Source of the DNA: Dolomedes plantarius
Lineage: Eukaryota > Arthropoda > Arachnida > Araneae > Dolomedidae
Length of the DNA stretch: 64,000 nt
NCBI GenBank assembly: GCA_907164885.2
Contig: OU015490.1
Coordinates: 17,610,440 to 17,674,439 of the forward strand
Direction: 5' to 3'
Part shown: positions 11,993 through 22,102 of the stretch, in pieces
How positions within the stretch are numbered: position 1 is the first letter of the stretch
How the letters are laid out: each line of letters opens with the position of its first letter
Position numbers and translations under genes: made by a program
The notes under the pieces: generated by a model
Told to the model about the DNA's origin: nothing
Databases searched by the model: none
The model's input: the letters and a program-made list of their open reading frames with translations, nothing else

Positions 11993-12666
11993 ACTCTCTC
12001 TCTCTCTCTCTCCCTTTACCAGATCCTAATAACTTCTGTCTCACGCGAGAGTAAAAGATTCAATTAGCGGCGAAGGAATGAGGCAACCTCGTTTCTTCAC
12101 CGCTCGGGAGACGTACCGTGTGTGTACTTGGACAAATAAGAATCGCAATTCCGGATGTTTGCTTTCGATATCGAAACGATATTTCATTTCGGTCCAAATG
12201 CGTTGACAAATTAAACTTCGGAAAACAATTTTCTCCTCCCACTCGGCCTAGACGAAACCCCCCCCCCCTCCCCCACAAATAATACCTCGAGAGAGAGGGG
12301 GAGTGTATCTGACAGAAATTTCTTTAATTTCGGAGACAGACATTTATTTCCATTCTGCATGACAAACGCCCCCGGGGGGGAGGGGGGGGGGAGTTGTAGA
12401 CAAAAATAGCTCTTTAAATTTCTTTTCTGAAGAATTGGTTTCTTCTTTCGTAAGGAAATCGAAACCGAAAGTTGGGCCGAACAGAGAGAATTGATTGTGT
12501 AAGGGTTTCAAAAAAAAAATGAAAGGAAGACCTTTTGATTGTTGTTCTGTATTGGTTTATGCGTTGGAATAGGGAAACATGCAGTGTTTCTCCGGCAATG
12601 CTTTTAAGGATGCGTTTATCGGTGGTCCTCTAGAGGTATCGTAAGAGGAATTTGTACTGAATTTGG

Positions 12667-12698
<32 letters not shown>

Positions 12699-13090
12699 CA
12701 TGTATATAATTATATACATACATATCTATATATATATATATATATATAACAGTTCTGTAATTGACTGACTAACTGACTGACAGATAACACACACATCAAA
12801 CCGCTGGACCTAAAGGGCTGACATTTTGCATGGCGATTCTTCTTACAGTATAGGGGTGCACTAAGAAAGATTTTTGAAAAATTCTTCTTAGATTTTTGCA
12901 AATTAAATTTTTAAGCTGTTCATGTAACTTTTTATGTAAGTTTTTATTTAAAATAATAATCCTAGGGTTATAAAATTTACATCACGAGAAAAATCATAAA
13001 AATTCCTTTCAAATGAAATCCTTTTTCAATATTTACCTTCATTTCCTGAAAAAGGACAATTTATTTCAGAGAAAAGGCAAAAGAACGGAG
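11993..13090. other. Intergenic DNA with CT, poly-G and (AT)n tracts
   Basis: A CT microsatellite, C and G runs near 12257 and 12373-12391, and (AT)n near 12669-12750. The stretch 12756-12900 (GACTGACTAACTGACTGACA, then CATTTTGCATGGCGATTC) looks like a dispersed repeat fragment but has no second copy in the window. No gene is recognised. Confidence 0.4.
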
Positions 13091-14351
13091 GAGTTAATAC
13101 TCCGTTGGACCCCCTCTAGCGCGAATGCACGATGCGATACGATCGGGCATTGAGTCATACAAGTTCTGTATGATGTCTTGAGACATTTCGTTCCATATTT
13201 GCTGTAACCTTGCCTCTCGTTCGTTCAAACTCGTGGGATGCCCAACTCGTCGTCCCAAATGATCCCAGATATGCTCGATTGGAGACAAATCTGGGTATCG
13301 GGCAGGCCAAGGAAGGGTAGTAACAGTGCGTAGACAGTCTTGTGACACCCTTGCCCTATGAGGCCGAGCATTGTCTTGTTGAAAAATGGCTCCTGGGAGC
13401 CGTTGCATGAGTGGCAACACATGTGGTTGCAGGATTTCATGAACATACCGCTGGGCTGTCATGGTGCCACGGAACAATACTAGGGGTGACCGTGTATTGT
13501 AGGCAATGGCACCCCATACCATCACACCAGCTGTGGGAGCGATGTGTCGCTGTACAGCAAAGGCAGGATTGAAGCGTTCACCACGGGCTCTCCACACACG
13601 AACACGATTGTCATCACTGCCGAGATTGAATCTGGATTCGTCGCTAAAGACGACCTGGTTCCATTCTGCTGCAGTCCAGTTTCCTCGTGCGCGGCAAAAC
13701 TCCAAACGGGGGAGTCGATGGGTGGGCGTCAAGGGCAGCACACGTAATGGGCGCCGCGATACCAACTGTCCTTCAGCCAGGCGCCTTCGTATGGTTCGAG
13801 AAGACACAGAGGCCCTTAGTGAAGGTGCTACCTGTGCCTGGATGGCGGCCGATGAAGCAGTTGGCTGTACGCGTGCATTTCTTACGATGTGGCGGTCTTC
13901 TCGACGACTGGTCTGTCGAGGGCATCCTGAGCCTGGTCTTCGTGTACATGACATCTCTCGGGTCCACTGGTCCCAACACCTCCTCACAACACAATCAGAG
14001 CGGCCTAATTGACGAGCTACTCGCCTAGCTGACCATCCAGCTTCCATCGTCCCGACGATTCTCCCCCTCTCAAACTGCGACAACTGCTTATATTGTCTCC
14101 GAACACGGCGTAATGGCATGTCTATCTCATCTCTTCCTTTGAAAATGATTCAGCACACTCAAACAAGCTTTGGTTACCTGTTTTATACTCCACAGAGTAC
14201 GATGTTCAACGCCCTCTACCGGATATACGTAATGCGCAATCACGCTACATTTCTAATCATTTGCATATCTCCCCGACATGTACCTTCATTGCAAGTTTCG
14301 TTACGATCCCGCAATTATTTCTTGGTACGCTAATTTTTTGGTCCATGAGTG
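13091..14351 (-). mobile_element. Tc1-like transposon with intact transposase
   Basis: The transposase ORF at 13094-14119 is complete. The upstream end reads, as complement, CACTCATGGACCAAAAAATT, followed outward by TA at 14352-14353, which looks like a terminal repeat. I could not find the matching end beyond 13091, so the other terminus seems lost or too diverged to see. Confidence 0.7.
13094..14119 (-). CDS. Tc1-like transposase, intact, DD32E spacing
   Basis: A 341-codon uninterrupted frame, the normal length for Tc1-family transposases. The N-terminal half has paired helix-turn-helix domains (LSQFERGRIVGTMEAGWSAR, then the basic linker GCPRQTSRREDRH). The catalytic domain shows FSDESRF with the first Asp, VMVWGAIAYNTRSPL, IFQQDNARPH with the second Asp, and PDLSPIEHIWD with the Glu. 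Counting residues between the second Asp and the Glu gives 32, not the 34 of classical Tc1. It ends RARGGPTEY as usual. The protein would bind the terminal repeats and cut and paste the element in the nucleus. Four ORFs on the opposite strand are shadows. It is the only undamaged transposase in the window. Confidence 0.92.
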   Translation of the reverse strand: MPLRRVRRQYKQLSQFERGRIVGTMEAGWSARRVARQLGRSDCVVRRCWDQWTREMSCTRRPGSGCPRQTSRREDRHIVRNARVQPTASSAAIQAQVAPSLRASVSSRTIRRRLAEGQLVSRRPLRVLPLTPTHRLPRLEFCRARGNWTAAEWNQVVFSDESRFNLGSDDNRVRVWRARGERFNPAFAVQRHIAPTAGVMVWGAIAYNTRSPLVLFRGTMTAQRYVHEILQPHVLPLMQRLPGAIFQQDNARPHRARVSQDCLRTVTTLPWPARYPDLSPIEHIWDHLGRRVGHPTSLNEREARLQQIWNEMSQDIIQNLYDSMPDRIASCIRARGGPTEY

Positions 14352-14404
14352 TATATATGTATGCATATATGCATACATATATATACATAAAATAATACGT
14401 TACG

Positions 14405-14407
<3 letters not shown>

Positions 14408-14487
<80 letters not shown>
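14408..14487. repeat. (AT)n microsatellite
   Basis: About 80 bases of nearly perfect AT, followed by GA-rich sequence and, at about 14561-14575, a run of C. Confidence 0.85.
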
Positions 14488-14491
<4 letters not shown>

Positions 14492-14828
14492 CAGAGAGTG
14501 AAAGAGAGAGAGGTACCTCACGCGTGTCATCATATATTTCCCGTTTCATTTTTTATTCCTCCCCCCCCCCCCCCCAACGTAAACATTATACAATAAAGAG
14601 TCAACAGCCACGACAGAAATCGTTTTCTCATATTAAGTATTATTTCACGAATACATAATGGGTTCCGAAAAGCGAAAATCATACAGATAAACAATACCGA
14701 AGGACGAGACTTGCAATATCGACTTGCTTTTGGGGCTCATTTGAATTTGAATGGACACGAACCAAAGTCAATGTTGATCTGTGCATTTTCTTCAGAATTC
14801 TATGAATGATTGACGAACAACGTAATGA

Positions 14829-14862
<34 letters not shown>

Positions 14863-15098
14863 ATATTTAAAAGTATACCAAAATATAAACCGAAATCAGT
14901 TTAATAATTCATGCATTCATTGTCCGAATAGAAACAATAAAAGAGGTACACAAAACTAGATTATGTTTTAAGAAAGACATTAAATGCCCGACAAACTATT
15001 ATTGAAGATATTTCCATATTGCTGTTGGAATGGTGACCTCAATTGCAACTTTCTTTGCTTTTATCATAGGCTATGGGATTTATTATTAAGAATATTTG
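14488..15098. other. Intergenic DNA, no gene seen
   Basis: Contains a poly-C run and an (AT)n tract at about 14831-14861. No conserved frame is visible. Confidence 0.4.
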
Positions 15099-15282
15099 CA
15101 CTGTAGGAGTGTCGGATTCCATTTCCTGTCCGATTATTGGACCGGCCGCCCGGTGTCGGGTAGGTTTATTTTTTTAAATATTTGTCCTGTGAACGATTCA
15201 GCTGGCGCTCATTAGCAAACGGTTCGCAAGACACATACCTACATTAGGTATCGGTTCTACTGAACCGGCTGAATCCCACCAC

Positions 15283-15284
<2 letters not shown>
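15099..15284. repeat. Possible hAT-type MITE fragment
   Basis: The right end as complement reads AGTGGTGGGATTCAGCCGGT, a hAT-like terminus, and the left end CTGTAGGAGTGTCGGATTCC is a weak inverted match. The right flank is an (AT)n tract, so no target duplication can be read. Confidence 0.35.
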
Positions 15285-15334
<50 letters not shown>

Positions 15335-15871
15335 GTAAAATATGGCGGGGGGCTTTTGTGTAGAAAGAAAGAAGGAATTAACAATTTAAAACGGTGAAAT
15401 TACGAGATATCGGTATAGGGGCATCGCAGAGAAAGTATTTTACGGGGTGGACTTGATTCACTTAAATTCAAGAACCAGGAAGGGAATCTATAAATAGTAA
15501 GAAAACTAGCACCGCCCCAGCCTCATCGACGGTGAGACGTCACGAAGCTCTTGTGGGCAAGCGCGATGGCTTTAGATGGTAAAAGACAATAGGATTTTGG
15601 TCAGACGGCGGGAAATTCTTGATCAGTGCGGTCACGCGTCGCAGAGGAACGTGATGAATTCTGGATTAAATTATCAGATTGAATCAGGTAGGAAATTATT
15701 GGGGAAATAAACTATGTTAAATGTATTAATTGTATTTCTTTGCCACCGGCCTTTTAACTCATTGACTGCTATAACTTTAATAATTATGTAGAGATAGATT
15801 TAAGAAAGAGTAAGTTTGGATTTAAGACGACGTACTGGGAATGGGTGAGTAACAAGCGCGTCATATATATA
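15285..15871. other. (AT)n tract and intergenic DNA
   Basis: An AT tract to about 15331, then roughly 540 bases without a recognisable gene. The piece CACCGCCCCAGCCT near 15510 resembles CTCCGCCCCAGCCT near 6197, which hints at another dispersed repeat. Confidence 0.35.
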
Positions 15872-16044
15872 CAGTGGAATCTCGATCTATCGTTTTTCAA
15901 GGGACCGATTGAAATGAACGATAAATGCGGGAAAACGATAGATGCGGAAACATAACAAAGCAATATGATCGTTGGGACTGGATAAAATGAACGACACATA
16001 CGGAAAAACGATCGATCCGAAAACGATCAATCGAGATTCCACTG
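15872..16044. mobile_element. pogo/Tigger-type MITE
   Basis: A 173-bp palindromic element with ends CAGTGGAATCTCGATC and, as complement, CAGTGGAATCTCGATTG, flanked on both sides by TATATA. The arms also match internally (ACGATAGATGCGG against CGGATCGATCGTTTT). The CAGTGGAATCTCG end is typical of pogo/Tigger elements. No coding capacity. Confidence 0.75.
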
Positions 16045-16060
16045 TATATATATATATATA

Positions 16061-17277
16061 CACTCAAGAGCCAAATCATTATGACCACTCCTACATTTTG
16101 CAATGAATTCGCCTTGATGACGTGGAAGGCACGTCATCAGGTGGAAGTGGTATTTAACTGCTGCTGAAGAGTCTGAAGAATCATTCTTTCACTTACTTCT
16201 GTGTGTGATGGGAAAGGCTGCGGATCTAAGCGACTTTGATAGAGAGCAGATTGTAATGGCTCGAAGGCTCGGAACAAGTATTTCCGAAACTGCACGACTC
16301 GTGGGTTGTTCGCGACCTACAGTTGTTAGTACTTATGCAAAGTGGATGAATGACGGTGAAACCAGCAGTAGACGACATGGAGTTGGACGTCCACACGCTA
16401 TCAAAGAAAAAGGTCGTCGGAGACTGTCTCGCATGGTGAAGCGAAACCGGAGCCAGACAGTGGCTCAGCTGACAGACCAATACAATGCAGGGCCAAGTAG
16501 AATAATATCGCAGCACACTGTTCAGCGGACACTGTTGGATATGGGACTACGCAGCAAATGTCCCACTCGTGTGCCTTTGCTGACCAAGCGTCATCGCCAA
16601 CTGCACCTGCGCTGGGCCCAGGAACATCGCGACTGGTCCATGGATCAGTGGGAGAGAGTTGCCTGGTCAGATGAATCACGGTTTGTCATTCATCACGCCG
16701 ATGGCCGTGTCAGGATATGCCGTCTTCCAGGCGAACTGTTGCTCCCTCAATGTACAGTAGGTCATACACAGGCCGGTGGTGTCGGTATTATGCTTTGGGG
16801 GACGTTCTCTTGGGCGTCTCTGAGACCCGTGGTTGTGGTAGAGCAGACCATGAATGCTACAGGGTATCTGAACATAATTGCGGACCAGTTGCACCCTTAC
16901 ATGGCCTCTGTGTTTCCAGGGGGAAATGGAATGTTCCAACAGGACAACGCCCCGTGTCACAAGGCTAAAATTGTGTTGGATCGGTTCCAGGAACATGATG
17001 CTGAATTCCAGTTAATGTCCTGGCCGCCTAACTCACCGGATCTCAATCCGAAAGAACACATTTGGGATGTCATGGGACGGCAGCTCAGAGTTCAAAGACC
17101 ACCAATTCGCAATATCTCAGATTTGTGTGACCGTTGCTTAAACATCTGGAAACAATCTGTCTCCGGCCATCTACCAAGGACTTGTGGCATCCATGTCAAA
17201 GCGGGTTGAAGCTGTGTTGTGAGCCAAAGGTGGGCCAACTCGTTATTGACAGGTGGTCATAATGTTTTGGCTGTTGA

Positions 17278-17280
<3 letters not shown>
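16061..17280 (+). mobile_element. Tc1/mariner DD36E transposon
   Basis: The ends are inverted repeats, CACTCAAGAGCCAAATCATT on the left and CACTCAACAGCCAAAACATT as complement of the right, continuing ATGACCAC. Both ends lie directly in (AT)n tracts, so the TA duplication is embedded in microsatellite. The single gene is a nearly full transposase on the same strand. Confidence 0.9.
16205..17209 (+). pseudogene. DD36E transposase, frameshifted near the C-terminus
   Basis: A 334-codon frame. Helix-turn-helix domains at the N-terminus (LSDFDREQIVMARRLGTSIS) are followed by the GVGRPHAIKEKGRRR linker. The catalytic domain has AWSDESRF, GIMLWGTFSW, MFQQDNAPCH and SPDLNPKEHIWD, with 36 residues between the second Asp and the Glu. 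The C-terminal 18 residues are out of register: the expected tail ending in a GGPTRY-like motif is in another frame, which itself has a TGA at about 17219. It is probably inactive, or damaged by a base-calling error near 17155. The preferred start is the second Met (MGKAADLSD), which matches related MGKLPDLD starts elsewhere in the window. Confidence 0.88.
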
Positions 17281-17334
<54 letters not shown>

Positions 17335-17550
17335 GGAAGCGAATTCTTAAGTAATCAATAAATTCACGATGATGCATGAAATTTTAACTATTCTATATTT
17401 AAACTAGATTAATATAAAAAGGAAAAATTAATATGTACATAGAGTTGAGTTGGTTAATAAGGTAGCGACTTTACAACAGTCTCTGAAAACTACAAAGATA
17501 CTTCTAGGGGCCGTCTTGCCCAAAGTTCAGTTACATTCACAGTACAGTAC
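17281..17550. other. (AT)n-(GT)n tract and intergenic DNA
   Basis: The microsatellite that received the DD36E element runs to about 17333. The remaining 200 bases hold nothing recognisable. Confidence 0.45.
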
Positions 17551-17685
17551 AGGGCCGTCTGACCTTCTCTCGCACGACCGTCAGCGTCGGCATCCAGGGG
17601 TGAACTGGCGAATAACACCTTTCTCCGCGGGATGGCACTGTCGTCTCCTCGTTTACTCAGCGCTGCGTTGTAATACTTCCTTCAT
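17551..17685 (-). repeat. Candidate LTR, downstream copy, gypsy element 2
   Basis: 135 bases matching 21400-21534 at 134 of 135 positions in the same orientation. The two copies bracket the gag-pol remnants of a minus-strand gypsy element. The sequence carries CGTGCGAGAGAAGG and GCGCTGAGTAAACGAGG as read on the minus strand. It lacks canonical TG...CA borders at the limits of identity, so the true LTR may be longer or these may be another kind of flanking repeat. Confidence 0.6.
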
Positions 17686-17800
17686 CGCTCGGGCATCTTG
17701 ATGTTTTGGTCCTCCCAAAACTGCTCGCTCTGCACAGAAATCTTAAAAAAAAGGAGAAAAGAAAAAAAACAGTATCTAGGACTTAAAGTTATTATGACAT

Positions 17801-18964
17801 TTAATTTTGCTCAGATGCCCATGGTTTCATGTGATCTGCGGCAGTCGTTGTTACATTCGGTCCATCGTGGTTGCCTAACTTCTGGACATCAAATCTGTCG
17901 TTGGACTTTATTTTCGTAATCTTGTAGGGTCCGAAAAATTTAGGTTTCAGTTTAGTTCCAGTTCCAAATTGAGTTTTTTCAATTGCAACAAGTTCTCCAA
18001 TTTTGTATTGTCTTGCGTTCTTCCTTTTCCGATTAAAATTTGTCTTATTTTCTTCTTGTATCTTCAATATATTCTGTTTTGCTATTCCTCTCATGTTTTC
18101 TCGGTCTTCCATACTTGCTTTGATATATTCTTCTTCTAGGATTTCCTTTATCTTTAAATCTTCTTTACTTTTTAATTTAACTCCAGTAAGAAGCTCAAAC
18201 GGTGTAAATTTTGTTGATCTTGAAATGGTACTGTTAATAATTTTTTGAACGGCAGGTACATGCTTATACCACTTGGTTGCATCATCGATGGTTAGTTTCG
18301 ACAAAATCGGGATGAGGGTTCTGTGCATCCTCTCCACCTGTCCGTTTCCTCTTAGAATTCCGGCTGTTATTTTAACGTGGTCTATATCTTCTTCTTTACA
18401 AAATTCCTGAAATTCGTTGGATAAAAATGCACCACCTTTATCTGAAATAATCCTTGACGGGTTTCCAAATGTTGTTTGTTGTAACCTCAGTTTGTCGATG
18501 GCGTCTTTAGCTGACGTTGATTTTGTGGGGTAGAGCCAAACATACTTCGTAAATGCATCTACCACAGTAAAAATGTGCTGGTACTTTTTATTCGATGAGG
18601 GCATTGGTCCAATAAAATCTATGTGGTACGTGCTTAATGGTAAGTTCTCTTTGGGAATCGGATTCAAAAATCCTTCACTTTTCCCGCTTTTTCTATTGCA
18701 CAGTATACACTCAATACAATTCGCAATGACACTTTCGATTTTCGTTTTCACTTTTGGCATGTAGAAGTCTTGTCTTAAAATTTCTTCTATCTTTGCTACT
18801 CCAAAGTGGCTTTTGTTATGAATTTCACGTATGATTTCTTTTTGCAAGTCTTCCGGAACAACTAAAAGATCTTTTCCATCTTCGTACTTATATAGAACGT
18901 CTTTTTCAATTGAATAATCATTGTTTTTACCCAATTTCACTAATTCTTTGATAGTCTTACCCAC
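17801..18964 (-). CDS. Gypsy integrase
   Basis: A 387-codon frame. It begins with the linker between RNase H and integrase, then the H2C2 zinc module (HNKSH, CIEC). The catalytic core has D, D and E in YHIDFIGP, IISDKGGAF and NGQVERM. The C-terminal region is basic and carries LVAIEKTQFGTG and FFGPYKITK, ending HMKPW. All catalytic residues are present, so the segment looks functional in sequence, although it is separated from RT by a frame change near 18950. The homologous protein of element 1 is broken near its C-terminus; this one is not. Listed as CDS because the whole integrase domain is open. Confidence 0.85.
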   Translation of the reverse strand: MGKTIKELVKLGKNNDYSIEKDVLYKYEDGKDLLVVPEDLQKEIIREIHNKSHFGVAKIEEILRQDFYMPKVKTKIESVIANCIECILCNRKSGKSEGFLNPIPKENLPLSTYHIDFIGPMPSSNKKYQHIFTVVDAFTKYVWLYPTKSTSAKDAIDKLRLQQTTFGNPSRIISDKGGAFLSNEFQEFCKEEDIDHVKITAGILRGNGQVERMHRTLIPILSKLTIDDATKWYKHVPAVQKIINSTISRSTKFTPFELLTGVKLKSKEDLKIKEILEEEYIKASMEDRENMRGIAKQNILKIQEENKTNFNRKRKNARQYKIGELVAIEKTQFGTGTKLKPKFFGPYKITKIKSNDRFDVQKLGNHDGPNVTTTAADHMKPWASEQN

Positions 18965-20121
18965 TCGTCGTCATCTTGTGTTCTTGCAATTTTAGTAGTT
19001 AACTCTGCGTGCGAACGTGTTGTCACTAGGACGGTGTTTCGGCTCAAAGCATCTATGTGTTTCATCGTTTTAGGTACTGGGAATTTCTTAACTGCTAATG
19101 TTTTGCATGGGGAAGGCTGAATTGTTCCGTTCTCTATTTCATAACCTAAAAATTCAATGTTTTGCTTCAAGAATTGGCACTTTTTAAAATTTATCTCTAA
19201 TCCATATTCGGATGCTCTTTCCATCACCCGTTTTAATTTAAGTAAACCTTCTTTCTCATTATTCGATGGAATTATCAAATCATCCATATAAATAATAATG
19301 GTGTTGTCTTTTAACATATCTCTAAATATTGTATAAATGTATCGTTGAAACACACTGGGACTAGTTGACAGTCCGAACGGAACTTTTAAAAACTCATATT
19401 GTCCTTCGTGAGTGACAAATGCTGTATATTTGCGGCTCTTCTCTGCAACATCAACATGGAAAAATCCGTTCTTTAGATCAAGCGTCGTAAAAATCTTTGA
19501 TTGTTCCAATCTATCTAACGCGTCTTCTATAAGGGGTAAAGGGAAATTGTCTTTAACGATCTTTTTACTTAACTGTCTGTAGTCAATACGTAAACGGTAC
19601 TCGCCTGATTTTTTCTTACACAATACTACGGGTGCAGCGTAGTCTGAACACGATTCTGTTATTATATTATCACGCAACCAAATTTTTATTTGCTCCTCGA
19701 TTATTTTTTGCTCTGCAAAGGGAAATCTCCGACAACGTTGTTTCACAGGCAATTCGTCTTTCAAAACAATGTTCATTTTTAACCCCGTGTTTTTAGTTTT
19801 GTTTGGTTTGTAATTCGCGATGAGGTCCGCAACTTCTGTTTTCAATCTCGAGTCTAAATTATGGCAGATGTCGATTTCGCTCTCGCTTATGGCGTCTCGT
19901 ATTGTAAACAGTCTTTCGAATTCGCTCGATGTTTTGTCTATATTATGGAGTGGCGAATCTTCTGCCTCTGTGTCCTTGACACGTTTTCGGCATATTCGAA
20001 TGATTCCTACATGATAATTTTTTCGCTCCCCGGTAACTCTCATTCCGTTTTCATCTAATATGATATTTAACTGTTTCATGACATTCATACCGATAATAAC
20101 GTCTTCGCACAATTCTTTCAA
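18940..20121 (-). pseudogene. Gypsy protease end-RT, RNase H excised
   Basis: A 393-codon frame. It starts within the protease C-terminus (VIIGMNVMKQLN), then RT with VKQRCRRFPFAEQ, VVLCKKKSGEYRLRIDYRQL, TTLDLKNGFFHV, VPFGLSTSPSVF and the catalytic IIYMDDLI. After FLGYEI and AVKKFPVPKT the frame jumps directly to MKHIDALSRN, which normally follows RNase H. The connection and the whole RNase H domain are therefore missing with the frame kept. The junction is near position 19065. The protein could polymerise but not degrade the RNA template. The open reading ends near 18940, where integrase continues in another frame. Confidence 0.88.
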
Positions 20122-20131
20122 AACGTATATA

Positions 20132-20728
20132 TCACGTTATAACACAGTTGTCTATTTTTATTTCCGCATTAAAGTAGCCTAAAGGAGTCACTTCACCGTT
20201 ACCGATACCGTTTAAAATATTATGATCATTCTTTAGTTCTGGTTTACTAAGCTTTTCATAAATAGATTCTTTGATCATTGTAATTTCACTACCGCTGTCA
20301 AACAATGCATTAGTTTCATAACCCATAATAGTAATTTTCTTTTTAATTTTATCATCATTAGCATAAGATTTAATTTTAAACACATCTTTAGTACAATCAA
20401 CAGCTTTATGATTAAAATTCGAACATTTAAAGCAACGCAATCCTCGAGCTTTGTTTTGACATTCATTAGATTTGTGCCCAATTTCATTACAAGAATAACA
20501 GACTATGTTAGAGTGTTTGTTCCGATACTGGTCCCTGTAATTAAATTTTGGTTTTATTTCTTTACTTCTGTTTTCATTCCATCTGTACGAATCTTTAGTC
20601 TGTTTCTCAAAATTGTGTCGTTTCATACTTATGTTTTTAAAATGATTCTGATTCTCATTATCCGGCGTTTGTGTTAAAATTAATGTCCGTTCTCGTGACT
20701 CTACTTCTTTTTTCAAAAATTGTAGCAA
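20132..20728 (-). pseudogene. Gypsy nucleocapsid zinc knuckles and protease
   Basis: A 198-codon frame: a basic N-terminal stretch, then two CCHC knuckles (CYSCNEIGHKSNEC and CFKCSNFNHKAVDC), both complete, then the protease with ALFDSGSEITMI supplying the catalytic Asp. A single extra base near 20125 separates it from the rest of the protease, which continues in the next frame. Upstream it is separated from Gag by a frame change at a nine-A run near 20735. Nucleocapsid packages the RNA; protease matures the polyprotein. Confidence 0.85.
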
Positions 20729-21395
20729 ATCCGTAATTTTATTTTTTTTTCTGATTCGGTGGATCTATTAAATTCTAGAGCTATATCGTGCGGAATGGTT
20801 TTGATCAAAATAGGGAATAGTAACGTTCCGTAGGTGTTCGGTTCAATACCAAGACTTTGTAGCGCATTCACTTCAACGGAAACTGTATCATAAACTTTGC
20901 GTAATGTTGCTACATCTCTTGAATTTCTACACTGCGTCAGGTTTAATAATTTTGACATATGAAAGTCCACGATTAACTCTACTTTTCCAAATCTAGAATC
21001 TAAAATTGAGATAGCTTTTTTATAATTTTCAGCTACGAGTGACAAACCAGAAATAGCTGTTTTCGCGTCACCTGATAAATATGTGATCAGATAGTTAAAT
21101 TTTTCCACTTCTGTTAATGCTTCGCTATCGTGAATTGCATTTTTGAATTGGGCCCAAAAATTTGGCCATTTACATATTTCGCCATTAAATGCTTCAATAA
21201 CTAAACGCGGAAGTTTCACTGGTGTGGCGATTCTAGAAAACGAATCTTCTGAACTTAACTCAGTCGATTTATTTAGATTCTTACTTTCCGTTTCTAATTT
21301 CTTAATAATTTTTTGAGCACGGACTTTGGCTATTATTACGTCTTCGTGATAATTCTCTGCTGAAATTGTTTCTTTTTCAAGCTGTTTTTCTGCGA
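20713..21395 (-). pseudogene. Gypsy Gag, DUF1759-like, N-terminally truncated
   Basis: The strong part is 20713-21219 (168 codons): KLPRLVIEAFNGEICKWPNF, FNYLITYLSGDAKTAISGL and SKLLNLTQCRNSRDVATLRK are characteristic of the DUF1759 capsid found in many arthropod gypsy and BEL elements. The same frame stays open upstream through a Lys/Glu-rich, probably coiled-coil segment to about 21395, where it runs into the flanking repeat without a Met. So the real start is lost. Gag of element 1 and of the 22103-25414 ORF is of a different type, which shows two gypsy lineages side by side. Confidence 0.8.
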
Positions 21396-21399
21396 GAGA

Positions 21400-21529
21400 A
21401 GGGCCGTCTGCCCTTCTCTCGCACGACCGTCAGCGTCGGCATCCAGGGGTGAACTGGCGAATAACACCTTTCTCCGCGGGATGGCACTGTCGTCTCCTCG
21501 TTTACTCAGCGCTGCGTTGTAATACTTCC

Positions 21530-21534
<5 letters not shown>
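21400..21534 (-). repeat. Candidate LTR, upstream copy, gypsy element 2
   Basis: Same 135-bp sequence as 17551-17685. The inner border forms a hairpin, GCGAGAGAAGG and its complement CCTTCTCTCGC around GCCGTCTG. The outer border is an (AT)n tract. Confidence 0.6.
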
Positions 21535-21591
<57 letters not shown>

Positions 21592-21610
21592 CATACACAC
21601 ATATATATAT

Positions 21611-21675
<65 letters not shown>
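21535..21675. repeat. (AT)n microsatellite with ACAC interruptions
   Basis: About 140 bases of AT with ATACACAC interruptions. Tyr-Ile frames on both strands are artefacts. Confidence 0.9.
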
Positions 21676-21677
<2 letters not shown>

Positions 21678-22102
21678 GGAAGGAGTTAGTACTCCTTCCT
21701 TTAGAAGTGAATCATTAGACTTAATTATTTTGAACACTTAATTAAACTAGACGATGTTTACAAGACAGGACTAACACTTAGTATGAAATTAAGAAAAAAC
21801 AAAGCATTAACATAGCTATTTGACTCAAAACGGCAAGCCTGCGGAGCGACACATCCGCTTCGTATTGTCACTCGTCCATCACACTGTTTGCTTGCCAAGT
21901 CCTTCGCGCCGAAGTAGTAGGAGTGGAAGTTGTAGTAATAGTTCAGTTGTGTTGCCAAACTCACTCTCACACGGCCGTTCTGACTTTCCAGACGTCCGCG
22001 GCTGGGTTGTAAACAATAATTCTGAAAAGATAAAAAAAAAGAGCAGAAAAAGGAAAAATATTTCAAAAAATCAAGCAGTGTTCAACACAGTGGTATTGGT
22101 GT
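21676..22102 (-). other. 3' flank of the RT-less gypsy ORF, LTR not delimited
   Basis: Begins with a palindrome, AGGAAGGAGT and ACTCCTTCCT around TAGT. The GC-balanced part at 21825-22010 could be the LTR or 3' untranslated region of the adjoining ORF, but no second copy is present to prove it. Confidence 0.35.

Larger units (their letters stand above)
17551..21534 (-). mobile_element. Ty3/gypsy element 2, RNase H deleted
   Basis: Gag (DUF1759-like), zinc knuckles and protease, RT and integrase follow in gypsy order on the minus strand between 99% identical flanking repeats. Gag reading runs without a start straight into the 5' repeat at 21395, so leader, primer site and the Gag N-terminus are missing. 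RNase H is cleanly absent. Frame changes occur at about 20735 and 20125 and close to the integrase start. High repeat identity suggests recent movement, probably with help in trans. Confidence 0.85.

Noticed and set aside
13506..14028. Plus-strand ORFs over the Tc1 transposase
   Set aside because: They are antisense to a conserved, intact transposase and show no family pattern.
14278..14658. Tyr-Ile-rich ORFs in (AT)n tracts (also at 10664, 21449, 41089, 50721 and 60573)
   Set aside because: They are translations of AT microsatellites and have no other content.
17551..17685. Proof that the 135-bp repeats are complete LTRs
   Set aside because: They lack TG...CA borders at the identity limits, and no primer site adjoins the 5' copy; kept only as candidates.
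20700..20760. Programmed frameshift between Gag and Pol at the A run
   Set aside because: Similar frame changes occur in the integrase, Helitron and Tc1 genes, where no programmed shift is expected, so an indel is the simpler reading.
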